DNA from: Glaciimonas soli
GTDB taxonomy: Bacteria; Pseudomonadota; Gammaproteobacteria; Burkholderiales; Burkholderiaceae_D
Direction: 5' to 3'
Assembly: GCF_009497155.1 (NCBI RefSeq)
Contig: NZ_WINI01000001.1
Span: forward strand, 992,001-1,056,000
Length of the DNA: 64,000 nt
The position numbers were made by a program, and so were the translations under genes. The notes under the pieces are model-generated. The model had not been told where the DNA came from. It saw nothing but the letters and a program-made list of their open reading frames with translations, and ran no database searches. Shown piece by piece: positions 54,772 to 64,000 of this stretch (position 1 is the first letter of the stretch; every line of letters starts with the position of its first letter).

Positions 54772-57198
54772 TTATTGCGCCGCTGCCAACTGCTTCCAAG
54801 TGTCAATCACGGTATCAGGATTCAAGGAGATCGTTTCTATCCCCTCCTTCATCAACCATTCCGCAAAGTCCGGATGATCGGATGGACCTTGACCGCAAAT
54901 GCCTACGTATTTGCCTCTGGCGATACAAGTGGAGATTACTTTTTTCAACAAGGCTTTGATCGCCGGATCACGCTCATCAAAATCAGCCGCCAGCAATTCC
55001 ATACCTGAATCACGATCCAGGCCCAGCGTCAATTGCGTCAGATCATTGGAACCGATAGAGAAGCCATCGAAATGATCGAGGAACTCATCGGCCAGAATCG
55101 CGTTCGATGGCACTTCGCACATCATGATGACGCGCAAACCATTTTCGCCACGCACCAAACCATTTTTCGCCAACAAACCGATGACTTTTTCTGCTTGTCC
55201 CAAGGTACGAACAAACGGCACCATGATTTCGACATTCGTTAAACCCATGTCTTCACGCACGCGTTTCATCGCCAGACATTCCATCTCAAAGGCCGCAGCA
55301 AAGTCAGCCGACAGATAACGTGCCGCACCACGGAAACCCAACATCGGATTTTCTTCATCCGGCTCGTAACGTGAACCGCCGATCAGCTTCTTGTATTCAT
55401 TCGACTTAAAGTCAGACAAACGCACGATGACTTTTTTCGGCCAGAAGGCTGCAGCAATCGTAGCAATCCCTTCGGCCAATTTATCGACGTAGAACGCTTT
55501 CGGTGAAGCGTGACCACGCGCTACGGATTCCACGGCTTTTTTCAAATCAGTATCAATATTCGGATACTCAAGAATCGCCCGAGGATGCACACCGATATTG
55601 TTATTGATAATGAATTCCAAACGCGCCAAACCAACGCCTTCGTTAGGAATCGACTGGAAATCAAACGCCAGTTGTGGATTACCCACGTTCATCATGATTT
55701 TCAGCGGCAACTTAGGCAAGTCGCCACGCGCCACTTCGGTTACTTCAGTTTCCAGTAAGCCGTCGTAAATCTTGCCTTCATCGCCTTCAGCGCAAGAGAC
55801 TGTGACGAAAGTACCGTCTTTTAGAATGTCAGTCGCGTCACCGCAACCGACCACCGCAGGCACACCCAATTCGCGCGCAATAATCGCTGCGTGACAGGTA
55901 CGGCCACCACGATTGGTAACAATCGCTGCGGCACGCTTCATGACCGGTTCCCAGTTAGGATCCGTCATATCCGCTACCAATACATCGCCTGGCTGTACGC
56001 GCTCCATTTCAGATGCGTTATGAATCACCCGCACCGGACCGGCGCCGATTTTTTGGCCAATAGCACGACCAGTTACCAGTACATGACTACTACCTTTGAG
56101 CTTGAACCGTTGTTGCGCATCTGTAGATTTCTCCTGCGATTTCACGGTTTCCGGGCGTGCCTGCAAGATATAGATCTTACCGTCGCGACCATCTTTACCC
56201 CATTCGATATCCATAGGACGTTGATAATGTTTTTCGATGATGACGGCATATTTAGCCAGCTCAACGATTTCCATATCGTTCAGAGAATAACGATTACGCA
56301 ACTCGATAGGCACATCCACAGTCTTCACTGAGCGACCAGCTTTCGCTTCACCAGTGAATTCCATCTTGATCAGTTTAGAACCGATATTGCGGCGGATGAT
56401 AGGTAATTTGCCTTGTTCCAGCATCGGCTTGTGGACATAAAATTCGTCAGGATTGACTGCACCCTGCACCACGGTTTCACCGAGGCCATAACTGGAAGTG
56501 ATGAACACCACGTCTTTAAATCCAGACTCGGTATCCAGTGTAAACATCACGCCAGCAGCGCCGACATCAGAACGCACCATGCGCTGCACACCCGCGGACA
56601 ATGCGACTTCAGCGTGGGTAAAGCCTTTATGTACCCGATATGAAATCGCGCGGTCGTTGTAGAGCGAAGCAAACACGTGCTTCATAGCTTCTAGCACGTT
56701 GTCGATGCCGACCACGTTAAGGAAAGTTTCTTGCTGGCCAGCGAATGACGCATCTGGTAAATCTTCTGCAGTGGCAGAAGAACGCACGGCAAACGACATC
56801 TCAGCGGCAGAATCGGCCACCAGACGTTGATACGATTCATTGATTTCTTGTGCCAGACGTGGCTGGAATGGCGTAGCCACGATCCATTCACGAATCTCGC
56901 TACCTGCTTGCGCCAATGCACGCACATCTTCGACATTCAATGTTTCCAGGCGATCAGCGATGCGCTGCGCCAGTGCAACGCCACCTTCTGGCGTATACGC
57001 CAGAAAATCGCGGAAAGCTTGCGCCGTAGTGGCAAAGCCACCCGGCACCCGGACACCGGCAGTCGCCAGCTGGCTGATCATCTCACCCAGTGACGCGTTC
57101 TTGCCGCCGACGGAATCAACATCCGTCATCCGTAAATTTTCAAAGGGAACGACGTAAGCAGCCCCCTGGGATAATCCCATTTGCATTGCATTGGACAT
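54772..57198 (-). CDS. ppsA: Phosphoenolpyruvate synthase
   Basis: Makes PEP from pyruvate and ATP with release of AMP and phosphate, for gluconeogenesis. 808 aa, three domains. N-terminal ATP-binding part: [24 protein letters not shown] and [26 protein letters not shown]. The central swivelling His domain has [26 protein letters not shown] (catalytic His in TCHAAI, about residue 430). The C-terminal PEP/pyruvate barrel has [17 protein letters not shown] and [19 protein letters not shown]. Full length. It is divergent from ppsR, its regulator. Confidence 0.97.
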   Translation of the reverse strand: MSNAMQMGLSQGAAYVVPFENLRMTDVDSVGGKNASLGEMISQLATAGVRVPGGFATTAQAFRDFLAYTPEGGVALAQRIADRLETLNVEDVRALAQAGSEIREWIVATPFQPRLAQEINESYQRLVADSAAEMSFAVRSSATAEDLPDASFAGQQETFLNVVGIDNVLEAMKHVFASLYNDRAISYRVHKGFTHAEVALSAGVQRMVRSDVGAAGVMFTLDTESGFKDVVFITSSYGLGETVVQGAVNPDEFYVHKPMLEQGKLPIIRRNIGSKLIKMEFTGEAKAGRSVKTVDVPIELRNRYSLNDMEIVELAKYAVIIEKHYQRPMDIEWGKDGRDGKIYILQARPETVKSQEKSTDAQQRFKLKGSSHVLVTGRAIGQKIGAGPVRVIHNASEMERVQPGDVLVADMTDPNWEPVMKRAAAIVTNRGGRTCHAAIIARELGVPAVVGCGDATDILKDGTFVTVSCAEGDEGKIYDGLLETEVTEVARGDLPKLPLKIMMNVGNPQLAFDFQSIPNEGVGLARLEFIINNNIGVHPRAILEYPNIDTDLKKAVESVARGHASPKAFYVDKLAEGIATIAAAFWPKKVIVRLSDFKSNEYKKLIGGSRYEPDEENPMLGFRGAARYLSADFAAAFEMECLAMKRVREDMGLTNVEIMVPFVRTLGQAEKVIGLLAKNGLVRGENGLRVIMMCEVPSNAILADEFLDHFDGFSIGSNDLTQLTLGLDRDSGMELLAADFDERDPAIKALLKKVISTCIARGKYVGICGQGPSDHPDFAEWLMKEGIETISLNPDTVIDTWKQLAAAQ

Positions 57199-57416
57199 AA
57201 CAACCTCTAGTTTGATGGTAAGAAATCTTCATAGCTCGCTTCACACTGCGCCACGCGCCCCTTGGCTTTTTGTTATTCTTCGTCAGGACACGTTTAAATT
57301 AATCGTTGGTCGCCATTTTACAGGCTGTACTGATTTTTTTGCCTGTTTTAGTAATAAAGCCCTATTATTTATATGCCATTGAAGCGCCTACTCTAATCAC
57401 TCATTGTTCAAATACT

Positions 57417-58265
57417 ATGTCAGAAACACCGAATCTCCCTCTCCCAGCCGCCAATCGCACGGTTTTTTTCGTTTCTGACGGTACCGGCATCACGGCCGAA
57501 GCTTTTGGTCATTCGGTGTTAACACAGTTTGAGTTGCGTTTTAAGCAAGTGCGCCTGCCGTTTATCGACACACTGGATAAAGCGCATGACGCCACACGCA
57601 AAATTAACGAAGCCTTTCAGGTCGATGGCAAATTACCGATTGTGTTTTCGACTCTGGTAAAAACGGATTTATCCAAAGTCATCCAGCAAGCAAAAGCAAT
57701 GCACATGGACTTGATTCAGACCTTTGTTGAGCCGCTAGAAAATGAATTGGGCGTCAAATCGTCCCACACCATAGGTCGCAGCCATAATAGCGCCAACTCA
57801 GAAGAGTATAAAAATCGGATTGAAGCAATCAACTATTCTTTAGCGCATGATGATGGTCAGTCGAATAAAAATCTGGCAGATGCCGATGTGATTCTGGTTG
57901 GCGTATCACGCTCAGGAAAAACCCCGACCAGCTTATATCTGGCGATGCAATATGGCATCAAGGCGGCCAACTATCCATTGATCCCTGAGGATTTTGAACG
58001 CAATAAACTCCCCAGCGGTTTGATCCCGCATAAACAAAAAATTTTCGGCCTCACCATCGCGCCCGAACGTTTATCCGAAATTCGTAACGAACGTCGCCCT
58101 GGCAGCAAATATGCGGCTTTAGTGAACTGTCGATATGAAATTAATGAAGCTGAAGCAATGATGCGACGCGAGGGAATACGCTGGATGTCATCGACAACCA
58201 AGTCGATTGAAGAAATTGCGGCGACGATTTTGCAAGATATTAAGCCGGAAGCGACAATCTTTTAA
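57417..58265 (+). CDS. ppsR: PEP synthase regulatory kinase/phosphorylase (PSRP, DUF299)
   Basis: 282-aa bifunctional protein that inactivates PEP synthase by ADP-dependent phosphorylation of a threonine next to its catalytic histidine, and reverses this by phosphorolysis (established for the E. coli homologue). [23 protein letters not shown] opens it; the P-loop [28 protein letters not shown] is at about 160-185. The [11 protein letters not shown] motifs are the DUF299 marks. The ATG at 57417 is chosen because a 37-residue upstream extension is not family-like. Divergent from ppsA, the usual arrangement. Confidence 0.95.
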   Translation: MSETPNLPLPAANRTVFFVSDGTGITAEAFGHSVLTQFELRFKQVRLPFIDTLDKAHDATRKINEAFQVDGKLPIVFSTLVKTDLSKVIQQAKAMHMDLIQTFVEPLENELGVKSSHTIGRSHNSANSEEYKNRIEAINYSLAHDDGQSNKNLADADVILVGVSRSGKTPTSLYLAMQYGIKAANYPLIPEDFERNKLPSGLIPHKQKIFGLTIAPERLSEIRNERRPGSKYAALVNCRYEINEAEAMMRREGIRWMSSTTKSIEEIAATILQDIKPEATIF

Positions 58266-58353
58266 CAACAGGTGGTGCTTTTCTTGCTTCTACATCGACT
58301 CACACGCTAGCAAATGTGCTGGCGCCCGTGTTCACAATTGAGAGGAGCAAGAA

Positions 58354-58869
58354 ATGAGCAGGTCCCAATCTGTAGCGTCGAATAGTCCAATCACATCGAA
58401 TGTCACCATCACCGTTGAAACACCTCTGCAAGATGACGTCCGAACACTGGTCGCGGCGTTAAATAGCCATCTTTTACCGCTATCGCCGGTCGAATTTCAA
58501 TTCAAGATGACAGTCGAACAAATGGCGGGTGAGGATACGACGGTTTTCGTTGCACGCGACGAGAGTGGCAACGCGCTCGGTTGTGGTGCGCTAAAAATAC
58601 ATGGTGCCCATATTGGTGAAGTCAAACGCATGTTTACGCTGCCGGCCGTACGTGGCCAGCGTATCGGTGCGATTTTGCTGGATGCGATTACTCAGCTGGC
58701 GAAAGACAAAGGTGTCACTCAGCTTGTGCTGGAAACAGGTGCCGTACAAGGTTTTGATGCCGCTTGGCGACTGTATGAACGTTCGGGTTTTAGCCGCTGC
58801 GGCGTCGTGCTGGACTATCCAGATTCGGGACACAGTGTGTTTTATGAAAAATGGCTGAAGCAAAGTTGA
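58354..58869 (+). CDS. GNAT-family acetyltransferase
   Basis: 171-aa N-acetyltransferase. It begins with a short Ser-rich lead, then VETPLQDDVRTLVAALNSHLLPLSP, GNALGCGALKIHGAHIGEVKRMFTLPAVRGQRIGAILL (loop RGQRIG is the acetyl-CoA binding Q/R-x-x-G-x-G/A) and ERSGFSRCGVVLDYPDSGHSVFYEKWL. The pattern is that of PhnO/YhhY-like small-molecule acetyltransferases; substrate unknown. GAGGAGC lies 6 nt before the ATG. A second, unrelated GNAT gene follows. Confidence 0.87.
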   Translation: MSRSQSVASNSPITSNVTITVETPLQDDVRTLVAALNSHLLPLSPVEFQFKMTVEQMAGEDTTVFVARDESGNALGCGALKIHGAHIGEVKRMFTLPAVRGQRIGAILLDAITQLAKDKGVTQLVLETGAVQGFDAAWRLYERSGFSRCGVVLDYPDSGHSVFYEKWLKQS

Positions 58870-58923
58870 GTCCATCTTTATAAGATAAACTTTAGCCCCT
58901 CCATAAACCATCTTTAATATCGA

Positions 58924-59370
58924 ATGAGCTCTACCTCTGATTTTGAATTACGGGAATTCGTCGCTGACGACTATCAACATGCATTTGATTTATGGTCGTC
59001 AATTGAAGGACTCAGTCTTCATGAAAACGATACAAAAGAGGCGATCACCAGCTTTCTGGAACGAAATCCCGGCTTCAGCGTGGTCGCCAGCGACAAAAAT
59101 AACAACATTGTCGGCGCTGTACTGTGTGGCCATAATGGTCGCGCAGGATCGCTTTATCATCTGGCTGTGGCTGACAGTGCGCGTGGAAAAGGATTGGGGC
59201 GTCAAATGGTTCAGTTTTGCACATCAAAACTGATCGAGGCGAACATCCCTCACTGCAGTGTCTTCGTTTTCACAAATAACGATGTTGGCAATCAATTTTG
59301 GATAAACAATGGCTGGGATGATCCCATGACACGTGAATTCGCGTGGAAGGTACTTCAGAAACGTTTATAA
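58924..59370 (+). CDS. GNAT-family acetyltransferase
   Basis: 148-aa N-acetyltransferase. Features: FELREFVADDYQHAFDLWSSIEGLSL, GFSVVASDKNNNIVGAVLCGHNGRAGSLYHLAVADSARGKGLGRQMV with the canonical loop RGKGLG, and FVFTNNDVGNQFWINNGW. It resembles the YpeA/RimI-like group, which includes amino-acid and small-amine acetylases; substrate open. It starts 54 nt after the previous GNAT gene but shares little sequence with it, so the pair is not a recent duplication. Confidence 0.87.
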   Translation: MSSTSDFELREFVADDYQHAFDLWSSIEGLSLHENDTKEAITSFLERNPGFSVVASDKNNNIVGAVLCGHNGRAGSLYHLAVADSARGKGLGRQMVQFCTSKLIEANIPHCSVFVFTNNDVGNQFWINNGWDDPMTREFAWKVLQKRL

Positions 59371-59437
59371 AATGGACGTATCGTACTTTGGCGATGGGTA
59401 TTGCTACTCTACCCATCTATCGCATTAAACTTCAGAA

Positions 59438-60223
59438 CTAAGTTTGCGTTTGCCGGACTTGCTCAAAAAAACAAACCGCTGCTGCTGCTGCCACATTCAA
59501 CGACTCCATTTTCCCCAGGTGCGGAATCACGACTTGCTGGCTCGCTTGCGTCATTAAATCTTCAGCAACCCCCTGCCCTTCGTGTCCAAACAGCCAGGCT
59601 ACAGAGCCGGTCAGATCAACGTCGTAGATGCTCTTTTCCGCATAAGAACTAGTAGCAAGAATCGGGCATTGCGCAGTCGTCATGACTGCTGACAAATCTA
59701 CATTTTCAAAAATCTCCAATAAAAAATGCGCACCCATCCCGGCACGCAACACTTTTGGCGACCATGCTAGCGCTGTCCCTGATGAACAGTAAATGTGCTT
59801 GATCCCTGCTGCAGCTGCGCTGCGCAAGATAGAACCTAGATTTCCGGGATCTTGCAGGTTATCCAACAAAACAGCTGATTGAGCTAATACAGCGGGCGCA
59901 GTAAATTGCGGTGTGTCAATCATGAACAATAAGCCGACACCGTTTTCAACCTGACTCAATACTTTGTATTGAGCGTCTGGCATAGCGACACATTCCACAC
60001 CACTAGACTCGCACTGCGCGATCAGGTCTGCAGCCTCGGGATGCGCTATTGCACTTTCGCTGACAACGCACAGCACTGGCGAACCGCCATGTTGCAGGTA
60101 GGATTGACTTAGATGTATCCCATCGAGCAAAGTACGCCCTCTCTTGCGTCGCTCTTGCGAACTGGTGGCAAGTAGCTTCAATTCTTTGTAGAGCGCGTTG
60201 TAAGGAGAGGTGATTAATTTCAT
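59438..60223 (-). CDS. TrmH/SpoU-family RNA 2'-O-methyltransferase
   Basis: 261-aa SPOUT methyltransferase for rRNA or tRNA 2'-O-methylation. An N-terminal substrate-binding domain (about 1-95) is followed by the knot: LLDNLQDPGNLGSILRSAAAAG (motif 1 with Asn and Arg), WLFGHEGQGV (motif 2) and VVIPHLGKMESLNVAAAAAV (motif 3). This is the RlmB/TsnR-like type; the target nucleotide is not decided by sequence. It lies 51 nt after rnhB and is the last gene of the lipid A operon in this window. Confidence 0.92.
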   Translation of the reverse strand: MKLITSPYNALYKELKLLATSSQERRKRGRTLLDGIHLSQSYLQHGGSPVLCVVSESAIAHPEAADLIAQCESSGVECVAMPDAQYKVLSQVENGVGLLFMIDTPQFTAPAVLAQSAVLLDNLQDPGNLGSILRSAAAAGIKHIYCSSGTALAWSPKVLRAGMGAHFLLEIFENVDLSAVMTTAQCPILATSSYAEKSIYDVDLTGSVAWLFGHEGQGVAEDLMTQASQQVVIPHLGKMESLNVAAAAAVCFFEQVRQTQT

Positions 60224-60274
60224 GAGATTTTAGTGAAGATGACTACAAATAAGATAGACACAATATCGCGCAAA

Positions 60275-60892
60275 TCAAGTGTTTGCAGCTAACACGGCAC
60301 GCACTGGCGCATAAGATAGTCGATGTACCGGCGAAACGCCATGCAAACGCAAACGTTCTAAATGCAACGCAGTTGGATAACCTTTGTGCTGATCAAAAGC
60401 ATAGTGTGGGTAGAGATCATGCAATACGTCCAATGCCGCATCGCGCGCCGTTTTAGCGAGAATCGATGCTGCCGAAATGGCAGGTACTTTATCGTCACCT
60501 TTGATAATCGCTTCTGCACGTATCACCATCACCGGGCAACGATTGCCATCTATCAGTGCCAATGTTGGCGTGCGCGATAGCCCTTCAACGGCACGCCGCA
60601 TCGCCAGCATGGTGGCTTGCAAAATATTGAGTGTGTCAATTTCCTGCTCCGAACATTGTGCGATCGACCATGCTAAAGCACATTCTTTGATTTGCTCTGC
60701 CAATGCTTCACGTCGTACTGCGGTTAATTTTTTTGAGTCACGCAAACCGATGATTGGTCGTTGCGGATCGAGAATGACGGCTGCCGCAAACACGGGGCCT
60801 GCTAATGGACCGCGACCAGCCTCATCTACGCCACAGATGATTTCGGTGGTATCGTCAAAATTGAATAATGCTTGGTTGGGGTTATTTGTCAT
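60275..60892 (-). CDS. rnhB: Ribonuclease HII
   Basis: Cleaves RNA in RNA-DNA hybrids and starts ribonucleotide excision. 205 aa. [22 protein letters not shown] carries the first two catalytic acids (Asp-Glu), DGNRCP a further acid, and the [12 protein letters not shown] motif with its Asp completes the site; [10 protein letters not shown] is typical. Placement between lpxB and trmH is the usual Burkholderiales order. Confidence 0.96.
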   Translation of the reverse strand: MTNNPNQALFNFDDTTEIICGVDEAGRGPLAGPVFAAAVILDPQRPIIGLRDSKKLTAVRREALAEQIKECALAWSIAQCSEQEIDTLNILQATMLAMRRAVEGLSRTPTLALIDGNRCPVMVIRAEAIIKGDDKVPAISAASILAKTARDAALDVLHDLYPHYAFDQHKGYPTALHLERLRLHGVSPVHRLSYAPVRAVLAANT

Positions 60893-60928
60893 TACATGTC
60901 ATGTATTTACGTGAATCACTGATGGGCA

Positions 60929-62101
60929 TCACTTCCGTGCACGCTGCTCAATAATTTTCAACACCACTTGCGCACTTTCATTCGCCGTATCGCGCAATAA
61001 AGTATGGTGCATGGCAGTGAAGCGTTCTCGCAGCATGATTTGATGCGGCACATCGTCGAGTTGCTTCCAGAGCGCTTCTGCCAACGCTTCCGGTGTGGCA
61101 GCATGTTGTATCAGTTCCGGGACTAAAAATTCACGCGCCAAAATATTGGGCAAACCTATCCACGACTGATAACTCAGATGACGCATGATTTGATAAGTCG
61201 CGCCCATCATTTTGTAAGCGATCACCATAGGTTTTTTATACAGTGCCACCTCCAGCGATGCGGTGCCTGATGCCACCAGCACCGCATCGGCCGCCGCCAT
61301 TGCGGTATGCGACTGCCCATCAATTAACTGAATTTGCACATCCTGCAAACCAGCTTCAGTGATCAGTTCCATAAACAGACGTCGTTGCTTCTCACCCACC
61401 ATCGGTGCGATAAAGCGCAGGCCTGGGTCACGCTGCGCCAATAATTTTGCGGCTCCGACAAAGCTAACGGTGTTGTACTTCAATTCTGACATGCGGCTGC
61501 CTGGCATGATGGCAACCACTCTGGCATCGACAGGCAAAGCGAGCGCCTGGCGTGCCGCAGCAACATCAGGCACCATGGGAATCACTTGCGCCAAAGGGTG
61601 ACCTACGTAGGTTGCCGGGATACCCGCCTGGTGGTAAATCGCTTCCTCAAATGGAAACACGACGAGCATGTGCGAACCGGAGCGCTTAATCTTTTTAATC
61701 CGCCCGCCACGCCATGCCCAAATCGATGGCCCAATAAAATGGACAGTCGGAATGCCTGCATGATTAAGCTGTGTTTCTAAGCCAAAGTTAAAATCCGGGG
61801 CATCGACACCAATAAAGACGTCCGGTTTTTCACGCAGCAAACGATCACGCAACGCAATCTGTATACCTTTGAGCTCGCGATAATGCGCTAACACTTCAAA
61901 CAAGCCATTCACCGCCAGCTTGTCCATAGGCCAAAAGCTTTCAAAGCCATATTCAGCCATCTTGGGGCCGCCGATGCCATGCAGTGCCGCATCTGGCAAG
62001 TGTGGGCGCAGACCGGACAATAAGCGGCTCGCTAATAGATCGCCGGAAGTCTCACCGGCGACCATGGCGACGGTAACATCAGTCAAATTAGCAGCTGACA
62101 T
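60929..62101 (-). CDS. lpxB: Lipid-A-disaccharide synthase
   Basis: Inner-membrane-associated GT19 enzyme that joins UDP-2,3-diacylglucosamine and lipid X. 390 aa from the ATG at 62101. Marks: VAMVAGETSGDLLASRLLSGL, HGIGGPKMAEYGFES, IGVDAPDFNF, FIGPSIWAWRGGRIKKIKRSGSH and VASGTASLE, plus a basic C-terminus. The start is chosen because a further 50 upstream residues (overlapping lpxA) are not family-like, though no strong ribosome site is seen. lpxA lies 37 nt upstream. Confidence 0.95.
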   Translation of the reverse strand: MSAANLTDVTVAMVAGETSGDLLASRLLSGLRPHLPDAALHGIGGPKMAEYGFESFWPMDKLAVNGLFEVLAHYRELKGIQIALRDRLLREKPDVFIGVDAPDFNFGLETQLNHAGIPTVHFIGPSIWAWRGGRIKKIKRSGSHMLVVFPFEEAIYHQAGIPATYVGHPLAQVIPMVPDVAAARQALALPVDARVVAIMPGSRMSELKYNTVSFVGAAKLLAQRDPGLRFIAPMVGEKQRRLFMELITEAGLQDVQIQLIDGQSHTAMAAADAVLVASGTASLEVALYKKPMVIAYKMMGATYQIMRHLSYQSWIGLPNILAREFLVPELIQHAATPEALAEALWKQLDDVPHQIMLRERFTAMHHTLLRDTANESAQVVLKIIEQRARK

Positions 62102-62138
62102 GCCGCCAGAATGGTTAGTGCTATATGGCGTAACCACT

Positions 62139-62927
62139 TCAGCGAATGATGCCACGACTGGACTTGGAGATGAAATCGCGCAGCATGCGCAGATATTCGG
62201 CCGCATCTGGTGACTTAATTTCTTCTGCTTCGAGTGCCGCCTTAGCCTCATCCAAGGAATGACCAGCGCGATAAATCATTTTATAACCTCGCTTGATCGC
62301 CATGATCTGCTCGCTGGTGAAACCACGCCGCTTAAGGCCTTCGCTATTAATCCCTGCAGGAACCGCACGATTTCCGACAGCGGTAACAAACGGCGGAACA
62401 TCTTGACTGACCGCGGCCGTAAATCCCGTCATGGCATGCGCGCCGATATGGCAAAACTGATGAATCGTCGTAAACCCGCCAAGAAACACCCAATCCCCTA
62501 TGTGGACATGTCCACCTAAGGTAGCGTTATTGGCCAATATCGTATTGTTAGCGATATGGCAGTCATGAGCGACATGAACATACGCCATAATCCAGTTGTC
62601 ATTTCCCAGACTGGTGAGGCCGCCGTCTTGCACAGTCCCGAGGTTGAGCGTGACAAATTCCCGGATGGTATTGCGATCGCCAATTTCCAGGCGTGTTGGT
62701 TCGCCCGCAAATTTTTTATCTTGTGGCGCTGCGCCGATGGAGCCAAACTGGAAGAAAGTGTTGTCGCGGCCTATCGTTGTGTGCCCTTCAATCACAACAT
62801 GCGGCCCGATTTTGGTACCGGCGCCGATAGTGACATGAGGACCAATTACCGCATAAGCGCCGACTTCGACAGAGCTATCAAGTGTCGCTTCTGGAGCAAT
62901 CACTGCTGTTGGATGAATACGCGTCAT
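62139..62927 (-). CDS. lpxA: UDP-N-acetylglucosamine acyltransferase
   Basis: First committed enzyme of lipid A synthesis: transfers R-3-hydroxyacyl from ACP to UDP-GlcNAc O3. 262 aa. An N-terminal left-handed beta-helix of hexapeptide repeats ([38 protein letters not shown]) holds the catalytic His in [10 protein letters not shown]-terminal helices include [21 protein letters not shown]. The ATG at 62927 is preferred over a TTG four codons upstream. fabZ lies 12 nt upstream. Confidence 0.97.
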   Translation of the reverse strand: MTRIHPTAVIAPEATLDSSVEVGAYAVIGPHVTIGAGTKIGPHVVIEGHTTIGRDNTFFQFGSIGAAPQDKKFAGEPTRLEIGDRNTIREFVTLNLGTVQDGGLTSLGNDNWIMAYVHVAHDCHIANNTILANNATLGGHVHIGDWVFLGGFTTIHQFCHIGAHAMTGFTAAVSQDVPPFVTAVGNRAVPAGINSEGLKRRGFTSEQIMAIKRGYKMIYRAGHSLDEAKAALEAEEIKSPDAAEYLRMLRDFISKSSRGIIR

Positions 62928-62939
62928 CTTGGTTACCAA

Positions 62940-63449
62940 TTATTTCGCGGCCGGGGTGACTTCAGGCGTCACTGCATGGCGCATCGTGCACATGAATTCA
63001 GCTTCTACTGCCAGTTCGCCATCCACCGTTGCTTTTGCATGATATTTCCAGATGCCGCGCACCACACGAAGAATTTCGACTTCCAGCTTAATCTGATCGC
63101 CCGGCTCAACAGGTCGGCGGAAACGCGCATTATCGATACCCAGAAAATACACCACGGTATTTTCATCCGGCTTACGGCCTTCGCTCAAAAACGATAACAA
63201 GGCGGCTGTTTGCGCCAATGCCTCAATCGTCAAGACACCGGGCATTACCGGCTTATTTGGAAAATGGCCGTTGAAGAATTCTTCATTGGCGGTGACATTT
63301 TTGATCGCCGTGATGGTCTTGCCACTCTCCCAGCTCAATACGCGATCAACTAGCAGCAAAGGATAGCGATGTGGCAGATATTCTTTGATCTGGTTGATAT
63401 TGAGAGTGCCGCCCGGAAGGCCGTTAGCGCTAGGATTTGGATTAGTCAT
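62940..63449 (-). CDS. fabZ: 3-hydroxyacyl-ACP dehydratase FabZ
   Basis: Dehydrates 3-hydroxyacyl-ACP in fatty-acid elongation, competing with LpxA/LpxD for the same substrate. 169 aa, single hotdog domain with a slightly long N-terminus. Marks: [42 protein letters not shown] with the catalytic His and Glu, and [18 protein letters not shown]. Its start overlaps the lpxD end by 8 nt; the whole run lpxD-fabZ-lpxA-lpxB is one operon. Confidence 0.97.
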   Translation of the reverse strand: MTNPNPSANGLPGGTLNINQIKEYLPHRYPLLLVDRVLSWESGKTITAIKNVTANEEFFNGHFPNKPVMPGVLTIEALAQTAALLSFLSEGRKPDENTVVYFLGIDNARFRRPVEPGDQIKLEVEILRVVRGIWKYHAKATVDGELAVEAEFMCTMRHAVTPEVTPAAK

Positions 63450-64000
63450 TGGATTCTTCTTTAATTGAATTTTCTGTATTTTCTATGAATCGCTGCTGCT
63501 CTGTATGTTGTTCAGTCAGCTGCTTCATGTTTTTTTCTAGAGACCGGATTTTCTCACGCATAGAGGTCAAATTACGTACCAATGCGGCTGATTTTTCCCA
63601 ATCGCCATGCTTGGCAACTGGATAGAAACCTGTGTACTGTCCGGGCTCCAATATTGAGCGTAACGCCAGTGTGCCGGCTGAAACATGGACATGATCGACT
63701 ATCGTTATATGGCCGTGGATCATTGCAGCACCACCAATCGAACAATATTTACCGATTTTAGCGCTACCAGCGATACCGGCACATGCCGCAATCGCAGTAT
63801 GCGCGCCAATATGACAATTGTGGGCAATCTGAATCTGGTTATCCAGCTTGACGCCCTCTTCTATTACCGTATCTTGCAAAGCACCACGATCTATCGTGGT
63901 GTTGGCACCAATTTCGACATCATCACCGATGAGCACACGCCCGGTTTGAGGAATCTTGATCCAAGTGCCACTTTCGTTGGCAAAGCCAAAACCGTCGGCA
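63442..64000 (-). CDS. lpxD: UDP-3-O-acylglucosamine N-acyltransferase, 5' part outside window
   Basis: Adds the N-linked hydroxyacyl chain to UDP-3-O-acylglucosamine. The C-terminal about 185 codons are present and the frame is open to base 64000: [20 protein letters not shown], the beta-helix repeats [18 protein letters not shown], the catalytic-region [20 protein letters not shown], and a C-terminal coiled tail [14 protein letters not shown]-like, rich in Glu/Gln/Lys. Stop overlaps fabZ. The N-terminal uridine-binding domain lies beyond the window. Confidence 0.95.
   Translation of the reverse strand, partial: ADGFGFANESGTWIKIPQTGRVLIGDDVEIGANTTIDRGALQDTVIEEGVKLDNQIQIAHNCHIGAHTAIAACAGIAGSAKIGKYCSIGGAAMIHGHITIVDHVHVSAGTLALRSILEPGQYTGFYPVAKHGDWEKSAALVRNLTSMREKIRSLEKNMKQLTEQHTEQQRFIENTENSIKEESND

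Noticed and set aside
58354-59370. Two adjacent GNAT genes as a tandem duplication
   Set aside because: Their sequences share little beyond the fold motifs; loops and lengths differ.

Overview
The window reads as chromosomal DNA of a Gram-negative betaproteobacterium of the order Burkholderiales, most likely Oxalobacteraceae (Herminiimonas/Undibacterium/Collimonas-like; the genus is inference). The basis is the gene order: mrp divergent from metG, DUF3460-scpA-panC, selO-msrB-yciB-bolA-ppiC, nadE-glnB, nadA-nadC and lpxD-fabZ-lpxA-lpxB-rnhB-trmH. The base composition is moderate. I see no phage, integrase, transposase gene, plasmid function, rRNA, tRNA or CRISPR array. Most of the window is core genome with short accessory inserts.

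Layout. 1-5.9 kb: 3' portion of gltX (runs off the left edge), a DUF4399 lipoprotein, mrp, metG and a GNAT gene. 6-9.7 kb: a siderophore-uptake pair (PepSY inner-membrane protein and TonB receptor) behind a good Fur box. 9.8-12.3 kb: small accessory genes (methyltransferase, GlsB/YeaQ-type membrane protein, twin-Mop molybdate-binding protein, BamE-like lipoprotein). 12.4-18.2 kb: DUF3460, scpA, panC, an MscS-type channel and a uracil permease. 18.2-24.8 kb: a second TonB receptor, then selO, msrB, yciB, bolA and a parvulin isomerase. 25-29.3 kb: a DUF969-DUF979-DUF2891 operon and a stress-kinase (SrkA) gene followed by a ParB-like gene. 29.4-33.4 kb: GNAT-VOC-PhzF, a YecA-type SEC-C protein, a small secreted protein, a thioesterase and a Dabb protein. 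33.4-38.4 kb: P-II and NAD synthetase, FemAB-like protein, EamA exporter, pyrophosphatase. 38.5-42.6 kb: a complete cytochrome bd operon (GbsR-type regulator, cydP, cydA, cydB, cydX). 42.7-47.5 kb: ProQ-family RNA chaperone, DUF3011 and EF-hand secreted pair, nadC, nadA and an unrecognised protein. 47.5-54.5 kb: ABC-F ATPase, dusC, phhB, a YXWGXW protein, stomatin/NfeD, and a TPR-glycosyltransferase. 54.7-59.4 kb: ppsA divergent from its regulator ppsR, two GNAT genes. 59.4-64 kb: the lipid A operon, running off the right edge in lpxD.

Themes. NAD biosynthesis appears twice (nadA-nadC; nadE next to glnB). Oxidative-damage functions cluster (selO, msrB, srkA), and the bd oxidase is complete with its small subunits. 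Envelope biogenesis is well represented (lpx genes, FemAB-like protein, secreted small proteins).

The least explained content is non-coding. Several families of palindromic elements sit between genes: a hairpin family with short terminal inverted repeats at 5.9, 7.4, 24.9 and 29.4 kb; a second family at 16.8 and 52.1 kb, possibly also 20.6 kb; and a 34-bp perfect inverted-repeat element at 54.6 kb. Perfect operator-like palindromes lie upstream of the cyd operon, the DUF969 operon and the orphan gene at 46.9 kb. I found no clearly new multi-gene system. The best candidates for a second look are the DUF969-DUF979-DUF2891 operon, the srkA/ParB-like pair, the regulator palindrome of the cyd operon and the repeat families.
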